Source: Litoditis marina
Taxonomy: Eukaryota > Nematoda > Chromadorea > Rhabditida > Rhabditidae
Length of the DNA: 64,000 nt
NCBI GenBank assembly: GCA_964036275.1
Contig: OZ038436.1
Span: 13,667,904-13,731,903, forward strand
Reading direction: 5' to 3'
Shown: positions 13,585-30,296 of the stretch, in pieces
How positions within the stretch are numbered: the stretch's first letter is position 1
How the letters are laid out: every line of letters starts with the position of its first letter
Translations under genes and position numbers: made by a program
Notes under the pieces: generated by a model
What the model saw: the letters and a program-made list of their open reading frames with translations, nothing else
Database searches by the model: none
What the model was told of the DNA's origin: nothing

Positions 13585-16500
13585 ATTCTAACTGGTCACG
13601 TTGTTTGGTAATTGTAAAGAAGAAAATGACTCCTCTGTACGAATAGAATGTAGTAAACATGTTTGTCTGTGACGTCATCACATGCATGATACTCAGGTTG
13701 TTTACTTGGTTGATTTGAAAGAGAGCGTGCCCATCTAGCGTGCATGTTAGCTGTGTTTTGCAACCTTATTTAAAGTTGTTACCATGTTTCTTACTTTTTT
13801 TGAACGTTTCAAACTGCTTCGAGTAGTTTGACGACTGGACGTCTTCTGGCCTCCAGAATCTTTTCTGACGTAATCGTCACCTCGTGAAATATAAATACAA
13901 ACTACAATACAATCTTAACATTCTTAGACTCTTTCCTACTTGTTCTGAGAGTTTCAGAAAGTTTGAACGTAGTTCATTTTTGACGTAATCTGACATTCTG
14001 AATATTACTCGTCGTTGCTTAGGATTCATGAAGTCTTCACGTATGAGTATGATCTACGGTTTGCAATAACTTGGAGCCCGGAAAAAACTATTTCAGAGAA
14101 CTTGACTTTTTTCCTAGTGAAATGCTTGGTATGTGACGTCATCAATTGATGGTTTGATCTTGAAATTACAAACTACTGTAACTTGGTTCGTTTTTCTCCG
14201 ATGTGCCTCGTGTTTTAATTTCTGAGTTGTTCATGAGTAGTGGAATACAATGACACTAAGCTTGTGAACTTATCTATTTCCATATCGACTTTAGCTCAAA
14301 CTCATATTTATTGCGCTAAAAAAATCAATAGTTGACCTTTGACCTTAATTCTCCGGCATTGCAATCTTTATCTAATATTGGTCCTACCCTATGAGTTTCA
14401 AGTCGTGGCTATCATTTAGACGATCAGGAGAGGCGTGGGAAAATGCCGAGTCCGGGGTAGCTTAAAAGTGAACCTATTTGCGCCGTATCTAGTACGGGTT
14501 GGACTTTTAAAACTTGAATAACTCGAGAACGGCTGGATGGTTTCGCTCAATTTTTCATACACTTTGCCGGTCCATTGATGTTCGTTTATCTTCACAATTT
14601 GGGATTCACTGCATGAGTTTGGCTGTTTCACTTTTTTCTAAAAAAGATATTTAAAAAATTATTTTTGAGAAATTCCAAAATCCGTCACAAACAAATTGTT
14701 TCAATTCTGTATGCACATCTTTTGCACAAATCTCAAAAACTCAATCACATTTTGAACACGTGCCCCACCGAAATGAATGAAATTTTTTGTTGAGTTTTAT
14801 CAACGCTTAGAGAGCACTCGTCATCTGAGATGAAGTTTTCACGTCCACGAAGTATAGTTACCTGACAATCAAATGTATACTATATTTCAACTAACAAATA
14901 GCAAACTGCACGTTAACAGTACGAAACGCATTCAAATAAAAGGTATCACTTTTTCAACTTTTGTGCATTAAAAATCGGGTATTAATTTTTAGGTATCCAT
15001 GTTTCAGGGTATTGGTCAACTTGTTCTGAGTGACCTACAACCAAGAAAAATTTAGACTTTTCCTATGGGAAATTTTTTCAAAAGTGCAAAAAATTTCTTC
15101 GAAAATTTCTATCTCGAAAAGTATTGCGAAATTTCAATCGATTCTTGGCCGGTAGTAGTCGCTCATCCTATACTTGTACTATGCCAAGTTTCAGCCGGAT
15201 CCATTCAGTTAACGAGGTATGAGAAACAAAAATAGAAGAAAATTTTGACATTTTTCATGACCTATAAAAAAAATTCCAGAAGAGTCCGGCAAGAGGGACC
15301 ACTATTTCTGAAGGTTCACTTGAAATAGAGTACACACGTAGAGTATCGGCGTTTTTTCACCCTTTTTTACGTTAGCGTAACTTTACGTTAAGGCCCTAAC
15401 TCAAAAATGTGCTCGGGCCGATTGCATTTATTTGATGGCCTCTAGGCACTGTTAGAGTTAGGGAGCAATCGTAACAACTTTTCGACAAAATCTTCACATG
15501 GTATATAGGTGGGGTGACCAACTTGTAGTTTGATCTCAAAACACGCCGAGAAACGGGATCAAACTACAAACACAGCATTATAAAGCAAATAACACCTTAT
15601 ACTAGGCGGAAGCATACTGTATATCTTTTTATACGGTGTTTTTTGTGAGTAAATAAAATGCAGAATCTTCATTTATTCGGTGTACGTGAACTCATATACA
15701 GTTTCGAAATACTCGAATAGTTTTGTTTGTTTTGCTCAATAGATTTTGGTGACGAAATACATAAAACTATATAGTTATGTACATAAAAAGTATATGTACC
15801 TGTCCCAGTGCATACATAAGTCCAATGGCTCCACCAATTCTCCCACCCAGCACATGAGAAACGAGAAAATATATTCCACCACTCTGAAATATGAATAATT
15901 TCAAGTTTGAATTTGCAAACGTTTTGTAATTGTTCCTGATTGAACCAGAAACGCAAAACTTCCAATGAGGTTCCAGTGGATCACGCATGCGTTCACTCTA
16001 GACAATTTCATGAACTAGGGTGAATTTTTAGATTTTTGGTTCAAATGTAGTGAAAGTGTCACCTGTATTTTGCACCTGTCCACAATTCCAATGGCTGAGA
16101 ATACGGTAATGAGAGCGAGAGCAGTACAAATGGTCAGTAGAAGTATGGAATGAGCGACCCCGGCAGTTCCCTGCAAGCAGATTAAAGATCAAAATATGAA
16201 TATGAATACAAGAGTTTGATAGGCCGGGAACCAACAGTTTTTACTATACATTTGATCTATCTACTAGACTACAAGAGTTCATATTGATTTTAAAAACTCT
16301 GGGTATATTGCAACTGTGAGCGATACTGACTTTTGCATTCTAGGCCCAGTTTTTTTTGTACAGTGTTCTGAGGAGGCACAGTGGGCCTTCACATTGTTTG
16401 TGTATAGCAAGTTGTTGACAGCAAGCACGGCCTTTTTATGCTTCTTATTTCGCATTGAAACTCCATTTAGGTGTCGGAAGTATCATATGACAAGCCAAGC

Positions 16501-17311
16501 AGCAACGCTAATTAACCCTACTTCAGTGTGATATATCGACTTTTGACCTGCAATTGAATGTGATGTGTGTTGATTGCACGTTTATTTGTACTACTTTTGA
16601 TGGTGTAATGCTAGTTGACTTTCACAACGGAATGCAAACGTAAGTATTACCGCGAATCAAACACGTATATTGGGCTTCAGATTTTGCTAAAGGAATATAT
16701 AATAACTTGTAACCAGGCGGAAATAAAATTCTAGTTCATAAGTTGTTGTGCCAGTTTGAGTTTGTTCAAGTTTAGCTGCCATAGCGTAGGTCTGTAGTAA
16801 TATCATAAAAGTTTTAATAGTCATAAATACGCAATTTTGTCATGTAAACGAACCACAATCCATCCCATTCGGAGAAAAACGATGATTCCGAAAATGTTGA
16901 CCATAACAGTGGCGAATACGCCATCCCAGGTACCGAACTTCACTGGCTGGTTGAGCAAAAGATTCCTGTGAACAAAATCGATAACATCGTAGTTTTCAAG
17001 CTCGAAGAGCCAAATTTCCTATGAAACTAAATTTTTGAAATTAATTTTTGATGGGCTTCAAAAACCTTATTCTGATTAACTTTGCGGTTCGTTTTTTTCT
17101 AAAACAACTGGACACAATGTTACTCTACCGAACTGTCCTTGTAGTTTGTAGTTTTTCGATCGAATATCGTCAGTTATGGCGTGTTTCGAGTTCAAAGTGC
17201 AACTCAGATGTGGTTGTACCCCAAACATCTATACCAAACGAACCTCTGCCACCAGGGAAGTTGTTCCCTGGTCTCATGGGTGTAGAGGGAATCGTCCGGC
17301 TCGGTCGCCAT
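6604..17311 (-). CDS. SLC12A8: SLC12A8-like cation-chloride cotransporter family carrier
   Basis: Polytopic plasma-membrane carrier of the SLC12 (APC) superfamily. Seventeen exons join in frame, at about 17223-17312, 16860-16973, 16072-16171, 15801-15884, 12888-13008, 12562-12673, 11900-12069, 11406-11481, 11202-11311, 10622-10764, 10123-10209, 9759-9863, 9441-9535, 9116-9189, 8613-8728, 7665-7759 and 6604-6719. Diagnostic stretches in order: PWWQRF then [18 protein letters not shown] (TM1), [14 protein letters not shown]...[57 protein letters not shown], and [27 protein letters not shown] and WVMRLQL are specific to the SLC12A8 branch. About 605 residues, against roughly 714 in the human protein. 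The start ATG (17309-17311) opens MATEPDD, two bases inside its exon, at a position like the human N-terminus. The mammalian substrate (NMN or polyamines) is disputed; here transport function is inferred from family only. Confidence 0.9.
7456..7580. repeat. MITE-like element with TCAAGGGACTA termini
   Basis: 25-bp terminal inverted repeats with three mismatches: the left end begins TCAAGGGACTAAAAAGCCC, and the right end is the reverse complement of TCAAGGGACTATTAGGCCC. Total 125 bp, in the last intron of the SLC12A8-like gene. Confidence 0.75.
8448..8582. repeat. TC-rich low-complexity tract
   Basis: Pyrimidine-rich run (TCTC with CCC and TTT interruptions) in an intron just upstream, on the plus strand, of the exon at 8613-8728; it supports only a repetitive Ser-Leu ORF. 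Confidence 0.9.
10801..11000. repeat. MITE-like inverted-repeat element with CTACTGAGACTCCTACAGTA termini
   Basis: CTACTGAGACTCCTACAGTA near 10802 is mirrored by TACTGTAGGAGTCTCAGT near 10979. The similarity continues outward to ATATAG-type ends (about 10783 and 11016). It lies in an intron of the SLC12A8-like gene. A single end of the same family abuts the splice donor at 28407 in the PLAT gene. Confidence 0.7.
12376..12561 (-). repeat. tRNA-like (SINE-like) repeat, copy A, beginning at a 5' splice site
   Basis: Read on the minus strand it starts exactly at the donor of an SLC12A8-like exon with GTATGTAGTCGTCGGCAACG, passes GGGTACTGTATATCTCACTT, then a tRNA-like part. TAGCGCAGTGG (12449-12459) matches the Pol III A box, and AGTTCGGTTCC (12408-12418) resembles a B box. 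It ends near TTGGCAC. A colinear copy of almost the same length (186 vs 189 bp) is at 41159-41347 in the neprilysin gene. No intact cloverleaf is present, so this is a tRNA-derived repeat and not a tRNA gene. Confidence 0.7.
13108..14185. repeat. Large direct duplication inside an intron (two units of about 450 bp)
   Basis: Unit 1 (13108 to about 13548) and unit 2 (13729 to about 14185) are offset by 621 bp. Shared landmarks in the same order include TCTAGCGTGCATGTTAGCT, TCAAACTGCTTCGAGTAGTT, GACGTCTTCT, ATATTACTCGTCGT, GACTTTTTTCCTAGTGAA or its variant, and CATCAATTGAT. Unit 2 has diverged by scattered substitutions and small indels. The spacer between them starts with an (ATCA)n microsatellite at 13553-13581. 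It is non-coding and lies in the longest intron of the SLC12A8-like gene (12.9-15.8 kb). Confidence 0.88.
13553..13581. repeat. (ATCA)n microsatellite
   Basis: About seven tandem ATCA units at the end of the first unit of the large intronic duplication. Confidence 0.95.
14186..15530. other. Remainder of the long SLC12A8-like intron
   Basis: About 1.3 kb of AT-rich sequence with no exon between the alanine-rich exon at 12888-13008 and the SGGIYF exon at 15801-15884. Conserved family sequence is continuous across this intron, so no missing exon is expected. Low-complexity A/T tracts are present. I see no clear terminal repeats; it could be an old unclassified interspersed repeat. Confidence 0.4.
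15532..15577. repeat. Snap-back element, TGTAGTTTGATC family
   Basis: Left end CTTGTAGTTTGATCTC, right end GGGATCAAACTACAAACACA: nearly perfect inverted repeats with a centre of under 20 bp. It is a short, clean example that defines the family termini. Confidence 0.8.
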
Positions 17312-17336
17312 ACCTGCAGACATAAGCTTGTTATTG

Positions 17337-17530
17337 TTCTCTGAAGTTGAAACTAGAGTTGTTTACCAAGGTTCGCCGAATACCCAAGTTGTAAATCAAG
17401 GATCAGACTTTTTACCGAGAACTTGGTGCACAATTATGCACCAATCTTTGATTTCACACCTTGATATCAACTAGTGACCAATTTGGTGGGGCGAACCTTG
17501 GTAAACAACTCGGTTTTTAACTTCAGAGTT
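17337..17530. repeat. Inverted-repeat element next to the first coding exon of the SLC12A8-like gene
   Basis: CTCTGAAGTTGAAACTAGAG followed by TTGTTTACCAAGGTTCGCC on the left is mirrored on the right by GGCGAACCTTGGTAAACAA and ending CTTCAGAG. About 190 bp, and only about 25 bp upstream of the exon carrying the predicted start codon, so it lies in the promoter, 5' UTR or first-intron acceptor region. Confidence 0.82.
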
Positions 17531-19340
17531 GTTGTTAGGAAGGTCAACGTGCCTTATGAGCTCATTCACCCAATAATCGAGGGCTCCATGAATGTTCTAT
17601 TCAATTACAAAAAAAGAAACGTAGAATGAAAAGAAAACGGTGTGCCACTGAGGCGGGCAACGGGAAGCTCTCCCGGGTTTTGTGAATACGGCTGGAGAAG
17701 ACTAAATATACGATAACCGGCTCAGTTAATCCAACAAAACTAAACCCTATTATAACTCGATTACTCTATAAATACTCAGAATCGTATGGTTCAATTAATA
17801 TTCTCATTCTGACATGGAAAATACAAGAGGGGAGAAAATACAGTAATGCTCATGAACATTAGCAAAATCGTTCCTTACTCCATAATTCTCACTTTTATAC
17901 TTGCATAAATTAATTTGTTTCCCTCGGGAACATTATGTTATTTGCATGTTTAACAACAACGTTTCCGAAACAGTATCAGAACGACAGCAGAAAAAGAAAA
18001 GATAATCGAGGTATCAAAGCCGAATCAGAAAGGTCTTTTGCGGTTGTTCTGAAAGGTCGTAGAAAAGACAACTTGGAAGTAGAAAACTATGAAATTGTAG
18101 ATGTTGACGGAAGTTGACTTTTCTACAAGTAAAAGAGAGGGATATAAATGTGGTCGTCCATTCATGGACTGGACTATATAATTAAGCGTCCCCGGGTAGA
18201 TCGATATAGCCCCGCTGAGAGCCCGAGGCTACCCACACCAAACGAAAACCTAATGAGCCGACGGACATGCAATGAAATCACGTTTTTGGAAAACGCTCTG
18301 AAATGACATCGAGAACTCAAAATTATAGTTTTTCAAGATTTCACGGTAATTAAAATAACTTGGAGCTTCGCCTTCAAACGAAAATCTGACGAATATCTGA
18401 CGGACATGCAACGAATGAAATCATGTTTTTTGGAAAACAATCTGGAATGAATTCTAAATACTCAAAAGCACGCTAATAAGTAAAAAGGCCCCATAAAATC
18501 GAAAAAACTTTCTGCTCATCTAGTAAACCAATAGGTAATTGCGCTACCACGATAAAAATTGAGTTAAATGTTTCACTGCACCCGTTTTTGATTCTGGAGG
18601 AACATTTCATTTCATCTCAAGTTTTGGAAAAAGAACAAGTTACTTGAAAAGTTTATCATCTGACAGAAAACAACAACATTCATGTACATATATTGAGCAA
18701 ATAACAACAGTAATGATACAATAGAAAGACAACTATTTCATGCAATTATCTTTCATAAAACACTTGATGAATTTTATTAAATGAGCAGGACTTGTTCACC
18801 ATTGTCGGTTACCTCTCTGTTTGTGTGGTCTCTCAGTCGAGCTGACCGTGAGAGACAGCGTGAAACGGGGAGAGTAGATTGACAATCAGAGAAAAGGTGA
18901 ATTATTCCTGCCGTTAACGCTTATCATACTTGACATAAGAAGTGAAATTCGTGCATAATGAAATTTATTACGTCGTAACGTCCAGTGGTTAACTAGAATT
19001 GTTTCAGGTACAAATGCCTTACAAGCCTGACAGAGTTTACAACTAGTGAGAATAATTGATAAGTGGTAGTAGAAGGGAAAAACCATGTAGATGGTACCAG
19101 TTAAAACTCACACGCTGAACGCCAAATTGCAATTAAGCCACGATTTTGCTAGAAAAATACGTCTCGATACACTCAAAACGGTGGTTTTGTCAGAAGAGTA
19201 GTCACGTGTGACATGTACAGTATATTCTCATGTTTCACGTGATTAGTACAATTACTTATATCACACCACATCGATTGAAATCCAAAAGCCGTACCACGAT
19301 GCAACATTGTGATGAACCAAACTTGAAACTTCAACTTGAC
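17531..19340. other. Spacer between the K2P channel and the SLC12A8-like gene
   Basis: About 1.8 kb with no exon-like segment recognised. It should hold the SLC12A8-like promoter and the K2P 3' UTR. It contains a diverged direct repeat pair at about 18237-18320 and 18378-18475, sharing GACGGACATGCAA, GAAATCA and TTTTTGGAAAAC. A CACGTGTGAC...TTTCACGTGATT palindromic stretch lies at about 19201-19246. Confidence 0.5.
18237..18475. repeat. Pair of diverged direct repeats (about 90 bp each)
   Basis: Both units contain CGACGGACATGCAA or CTGACGGACATGCAA, then ATGAAATCA, TTTTTGGAAAACG or its variant, and end near ACTCAAAA. They are about 140 bp apart in the non-coding spacer. Confidence 0.65.
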
Positions 19341-24618
<5,278 letters not shown>

Positions 24619-24657
24619 TTAGGATACACGCTCCGCCGCCTCTGATCACGTGAAATG

Positions 24658-24756
24658 ACGTGTGTTGTAGATACGTGAGAACGTGAAACAACGTGTGTTG
24701 TAGATACGTGAGAACGTGAAACAACGTGTGTTGTAGATACGTGAGAACGTGAAACA
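24658..24756. repeat. Three tandem 33-bp repeats rich in ACGTG, upstream of the K2P start
   Basis: Three identical units, beginning ACGTGTGTTGTAGATACGTG and ending in GAACGTGAAACA, with start points exactly 33 bp apart (24658, 24691, 24724). They lie 45 bp upstream of the K2P start codon at 24610-24612, so in the 5' UTR or core promoter. Each unit has three ACGTG cores, and CACGTG lies just before the array. Confidence 0.92.
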
Positions 24757-25534
24757 ACGTGATGAACGTAGTAGAAACGGAATATTATATGGGCTCAGAA
24801 CTGCCACATTGTTGTTAAAAAGTAGTGGGTCGGGTTGAGCTTTCAGGACTGGGCGAAATTAGGGAAGGCAAGATGTGTAAGAGAGGACTCGGCGGAGAGA
24901 GCGTGGAAAGAGAGGAGAATTAGACAGTCGAGGGAGCAGGGAGAAAGAAGAGAGGGCAGAGAAAGAGAGTGGGTAGAGAGAGGGAGGGAAGAGGAGGGAA
25001 CAGAGCAACATGTGGAAATAATCAAGAGGCAGTGGAGAGAGAAAAGGCAAGAAAAATTGGAGTGTGGTCTAGTTAGAAGAACGAGGTAGTTAAAACAAAT
25101 TTGAGATGCAGACGAGAGATAGAGAGAGAGAGAAGAGAGAGGAGAGAGAGAGTGAGAGAGAGAGAGAAGCTGAGCAAATTCGTGTTGTGTTTGAAAAATT
25201 CACACTTGGCCCATTAAAACTTGAATAAATCTGTACATATAATAGTTCAATTTTTTTAGTTTTCTTTTCAATTTAATGGGAGCTGTGCTCGATCATCATC
25301 TATGAAATAATCTGAATTGGAGGCCAATTAGTTTTCTGACAGCTTCCGTGAATTTTCTGACAATTGGGAAATTGAAATAAACACAACTGATATTTTCATC
25401 TACCATACACGAGAATGACGATGGGTAAAATGAGCGATTTCATGGAATATTCACGATCTAAAACACTATTGTATCATGATATTCTAGAATAATATTAGGA
25501 TCTACAATAATATTTATGGATGGGGACCACTTTG
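24757..25534. other. Spacer between the PLAT gene 3' end and the K2P promoter
   Basis: No gene. A purine-rich AGAG tract spans roughly 24858-25170 and gives only repetitive charged ORFs. The rest is AT-rich and should include the 3' UTR of the PLAT gene. Confidence 0.5.
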
Positions 25535-25763
25535 TCATCCAAACAGTTGCTCCGCGTCCGGGGGCATGACGGAGGACGGCTGACCCACCACGTCCAGGGT
25601 CGTCGTGTGCGTCTGTAAAACAGAAGTTATGCTCTTTCTATCCTTTTTCCCTTTCTCTGCTTTCCTGTCTCTCTCTCTCTCTCTCTCTTATTCTTTCTCT
25701 CACACACGTTCTCTTTCTTCTTTCTCTCTTTGTTCTCTCTCCATCTCCCTCCCTCTCACTCGT

Positions 25764-25853
<90 letters not shown>

Positions 25854-28800
25854 CCTCCCATTCTCTCTTTTCCTCCATCTTTGTAGCTCTCTCACTGTCT
25901 ATCGAGTGTTCCTTAATCTTTCAACTACTTCCTCTCCCTCGTATTCGGCTGACCTTTTCGCCGTTGTCTCCCAGCCACTTGTGAGCATCAAAGCGGTACA
26001 GTTCATTTCTCTCGTGGTTGATGACCAGAATCGAATGCAGATGCCACGTCTTCAGACTTTCGTGACTAGCTGAAATCAATTAATCATCAGAAAAATTAAA
26101 GTTTAAAGCCAGTGGAACAATAATATTACGGTCAAAATGAATAAATTAAACTCTTTCACACCCTATGCAGATGCACAACAAACTATATAGTACTATAATT
26201 ATTATTATAACTATTACTATTGATATTATTATTATTTTACATAAAAGTCTACTAACTTCTCTTGACGTGGGTGACGGTGATGGCCTTCAGAGGCCCGAGA
26301 ACCGCCTGATCGACTAGAAGAAAGAGGTCCGACTGAAATGTGACAATTACTGTTTCAACCTACTATAGTGTGATTTATTAACGGGACCGTACCTCTATAT
26401 TGTGCAATGTAGGTAGTTTTCGAAGAATGAACAAAGTCATTTATTTTGTTTTGAGATGAAAGTTCATACCGGAAAGTTCAAAAAACCATATTATTACGGA
26501 GCAAAATAGAAGCCAACAGGATTCGGGTTACTGTAATGCAGCAATCCTTAATCTACCACTACTTTGCAGCTTTCATGATATTTAGAAATCTTTTTTTCAC
26601 ACATTCCATATTGGTAATTATGGCCATGTTTTGAATATGATTTCGTGATTTTATGGACATTCTGAAAATTTTGTACGTAGGTGAACTCGGCGGTGTATGT
26701 ACGTGCGCGTGGTCGCGCCACATTTTTGAGAACACGGAGCAAACCAGGAACTTGTCACCTAAGTGACTGATTTTGGTTTTTTAATGTGAACAATATCGAC
26801 TAATTAGCTCAAACCTCCAAATTAAAGAGGAACGGTCCCTTTAAAGCAGTTTTAGACTATGTATGTTATTTCTAGTGCTTGTAGTTTGAACATGTTGCTT
26901 TTCGATCAAATTCCGTGAACTTACGGCATGTATCAAAAATCAAAGATCCTACTACAACATAGACTCGGTAACTCTCTATAGGGCATGGGTTAAAGGGGGC
27001 AGAAAGGAAAGCTAGTTTAGGTACCCCGGGGTACCTAAATATAACGTTGCGCGCTTCAAACCAGGCAAACACGTGTCAACCGTATGCAAATTAGGTTTGT
27101 TAGTTTGAATTGAAAGTTATACGTATCGGTTTCTCTTGATGAGCTCTTTCATATTAACTTTCCTTTCTGTCCCCCTTTAAGGCAGAATTTGGGTTGTAGT
27201 TTGCTCTCAAAGCCCACCCACTTTAGTCATTGTAACATGTGCAAATCTATCAATAAATAATAAAATAAATTTGTGTACGGCCTATTTCATCCGTTTGGTC
27301 ACTTTATTGTGAATCAATTTTACAAGTACATAATATCAAAATCAACCGTAGGGGGTAATAATTCAATTTATCACCTGCAATACAAAAGTTTGAGGGTGGG
27401 GGGTAAAAAGTAAACATTTCCGGTATTGAAGTTCAGCCCCCCACTCGTTGAAGTTTGACCCCCCACCATTGAAGTTCTACCCCCCCCCCCCCCCCGACCC
27501 AGGTGGGGGGTAAATAGTAAATGTCGAAGTTGAATTTTGTCCCCCCCCCCCTCTCCTAGATTTTCAGGTTTCAGCTTGGGTGGGGGGTTGAAGTGCTACG
27601 GGGGGGGGGGGGCAACTAAAGTGGGGGGCGATACTTCAATTTTCCCCCAGACATCAAAATACAAACACAGTATACCAAACCCATGTGTGTAAATTATGTG
27701 TGTTATTCCCTTGGTGTCGTGGTGGCCTTATTGCTTGGTACTAACGCGCAGCGCGCAGCTCTGTACAATTATGGAAAAAGTGTGCACCAAGACAAAAGTT
27801 TATTTTTGTCAGAAACTTCTCACATTGCACGGAGGTCGGTGTTGAGAAAATTCGTTTGTCAAAGAGCAAAGTAATGAAATACACTCACATGTCCTCTCTG
27901 GTACTTTTTTCTGTGCGTATTCGAGCATTTCAGCTTCACGCGATCGGTAGTTCGACCATTCGTGTCAATCAACTGTAAGAAATGAAATCAATTCGAGTGG
28001 AAATATTCCAAACAGTTGATGATCACATTGTTGTCGAACTATGACTCGGGTGATTACTGAACCATAAATAGATTAGCACAAATATAACCAAACCCTGTCG
28101 CCGTGTTCACGAAACGCGCGAGCGTTTCTCCCTGCTCCTGCGGTGTTCCCAACGGTGTTATAGTTCCGTCGTTGACCAATGCTTGTCGTTAATCTGACCA
28201 AAGTCCAGTTTTTCACGCATGGGGCTAGTTATTTGAAATGCTAGAGAGCTGATATATCCATATAGCCACCCATAGTGTCGAGTTTCGCTTGAGAAGATTC
28301 TGAACTTCTGAGTTCGGAGGGAACCTCAATATGTGCAGTAAATATATTGGAAGTTCTGTAATCCCACATTCCTGCTGTAGTAGTCTCAGTAGGTACGGAA
28401 ACGACTATACCTGAACGAACACATGCCCTTTAGTCTCGGCCTTCTCCACAGCCGAAGTACGAACCGCTATGGAATAGGAGCAGGTGGCAAAGGAGAGGTC
28501 AGAAGTAGAAGCTGACTCCGACTGGAGAATGGAAAAATATATAATTCAGAGTTCTACATGGAACATTATTGATTGTTGTTTTTATTTTAATCATTATTTT
28601 TTCACCCAACTGGGCAAAATATTCTAGACCAGAAGCAGACTCCGACTGGAAAAATAGACTTCAGAAAAGGAATTGAAGATATCTGTCTCAAATATTGAAT
28701 AAATGAAACGAGTATCGCAAGTGATTGGATGGTATAGTACGAAAATTCCTTGTGACACGAATTTTTTTGGTTTAATTTTTTTCTGTGCTTTCAACTCAAA

Positions 28801-30223
28801 TCCTCACATATAATGTAAGTCTGATAACAGTTCTGATGATTGTGCAATTTGTTTCAGTTTGTACAGAATAACTAGAAGTTGGGAAGTTAGAAAAAAAACT
28901 CACAACCATACGAGACCCTGACGGATGATAAAATGAAGACTTTCCTGAGATACATTCCGTTTTCTCGCAAAAACATGTTTCCAGAAGCGTTTACTTTGCA
29001 GGTGTTTACTCGTCTTCCTTCCTGACAAACTTGATGGCATACTCTATGCACTCGCTCGTGGAATTACAGTATGATTTTCAACTTATCTTGAACTTTTGTA
29101 TTACAACGTTCGGAAACTTCAGTTTTTCCGATGTTGCTCCGATCAATTTTGGATAATTAAGGTTTCGTCGTAACCTCTCTTGGTGTAGCCATTTCATCCA
29201 GAAGTAGAAAGACAGAGTGTATACCTTAATCAAACAACAAACTGTTTTCCTGGAACCAAACCTGTAGAAATTGCATTTTACACTCACCATTGTAATGTAA
29301 CAAAAAGATCTTGGTTTGATTCATTCACTCGAATGCAATCGATCCCGTTCAAAACAAAGATTATATGTTTATTAACAGTGTCGTCTATTTGTGTACATGT
29401 CAGACATTTTCGGCGGCACGTCTCTTTCTGAGTAGACAGGAGAGCGGGGAGAACTCGCAGTCGTTCCACCCGTAGGAGGACGCATCCCGCTTCACTGCCA
29501 GGAAATCCAGTCGCAGAGGCTCGAAACTCGCCCGACTCGCATGCTGGAAACGGGAGAATTGTAGTTTGAACCCTCAAAAGCACCAGCTTTTGATGTAGTT
29601 TATGGGCTTTAAGAAGTCCGACAAGTCCAAAATGAAGTTTGGACTCTTTATAAAGACTGACACACTCAAAAAATGTAGTTTGTAGACCGAGATACCCGAA
29701 AACGTAGTTGGAATCGCAGAAAGACCCAACACTGTGCTCTTAACTGGTTTTCCATGGAAATAATTAGAATCGAAAGCAAAACTATTGTAGGCAGCTGGTA
29801 GCAAGCAAAAATACAAAACACGTAACTGTGCCCTGTGCGTTGTCAAAATGTGTACAATTTATGAGGTCAGGTCAAAGCCGCAAAATGTGTAAAATTTATG
29901 AGGTCAAAGTCATGACGCTCCCCCTTCTAGGAAGAAGATATTGATTCACTTTTTCACATCAATGAACTTATTATTATTATTTATATAATCAAATCTTTCC
30001 CCAACTTCTTTGTTGTCCCAACTGACAGTACGTCAGCGGTTTTTCAGTCCCACACACATGGGTTTGTTTATCGAATCATGCTGCATTACCGCTTTTGACT
30101 TTTTTCGTAATAATGCAATGGATGAACATTGCTCAAAACAGAATCATACCAGCATAGATAATTCAGTCGATACTAAATTGTGAGGGGGGATATACGGAGA
30201 GACTTGAGAGAAAAAGATAAACA

Positions 30224-30296
<73 letters not shown>

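Noticed and set aside
27470..27620. Simple poly-C/poly-G sequencing artefact
   Set aside because: The same block order recurs at 38.2-38.6 kb and, inverted, at 61.1-61.5 kb with clean target duplications, so it is a genuine repeat, although exact homopolymer lengths may be unreliable.
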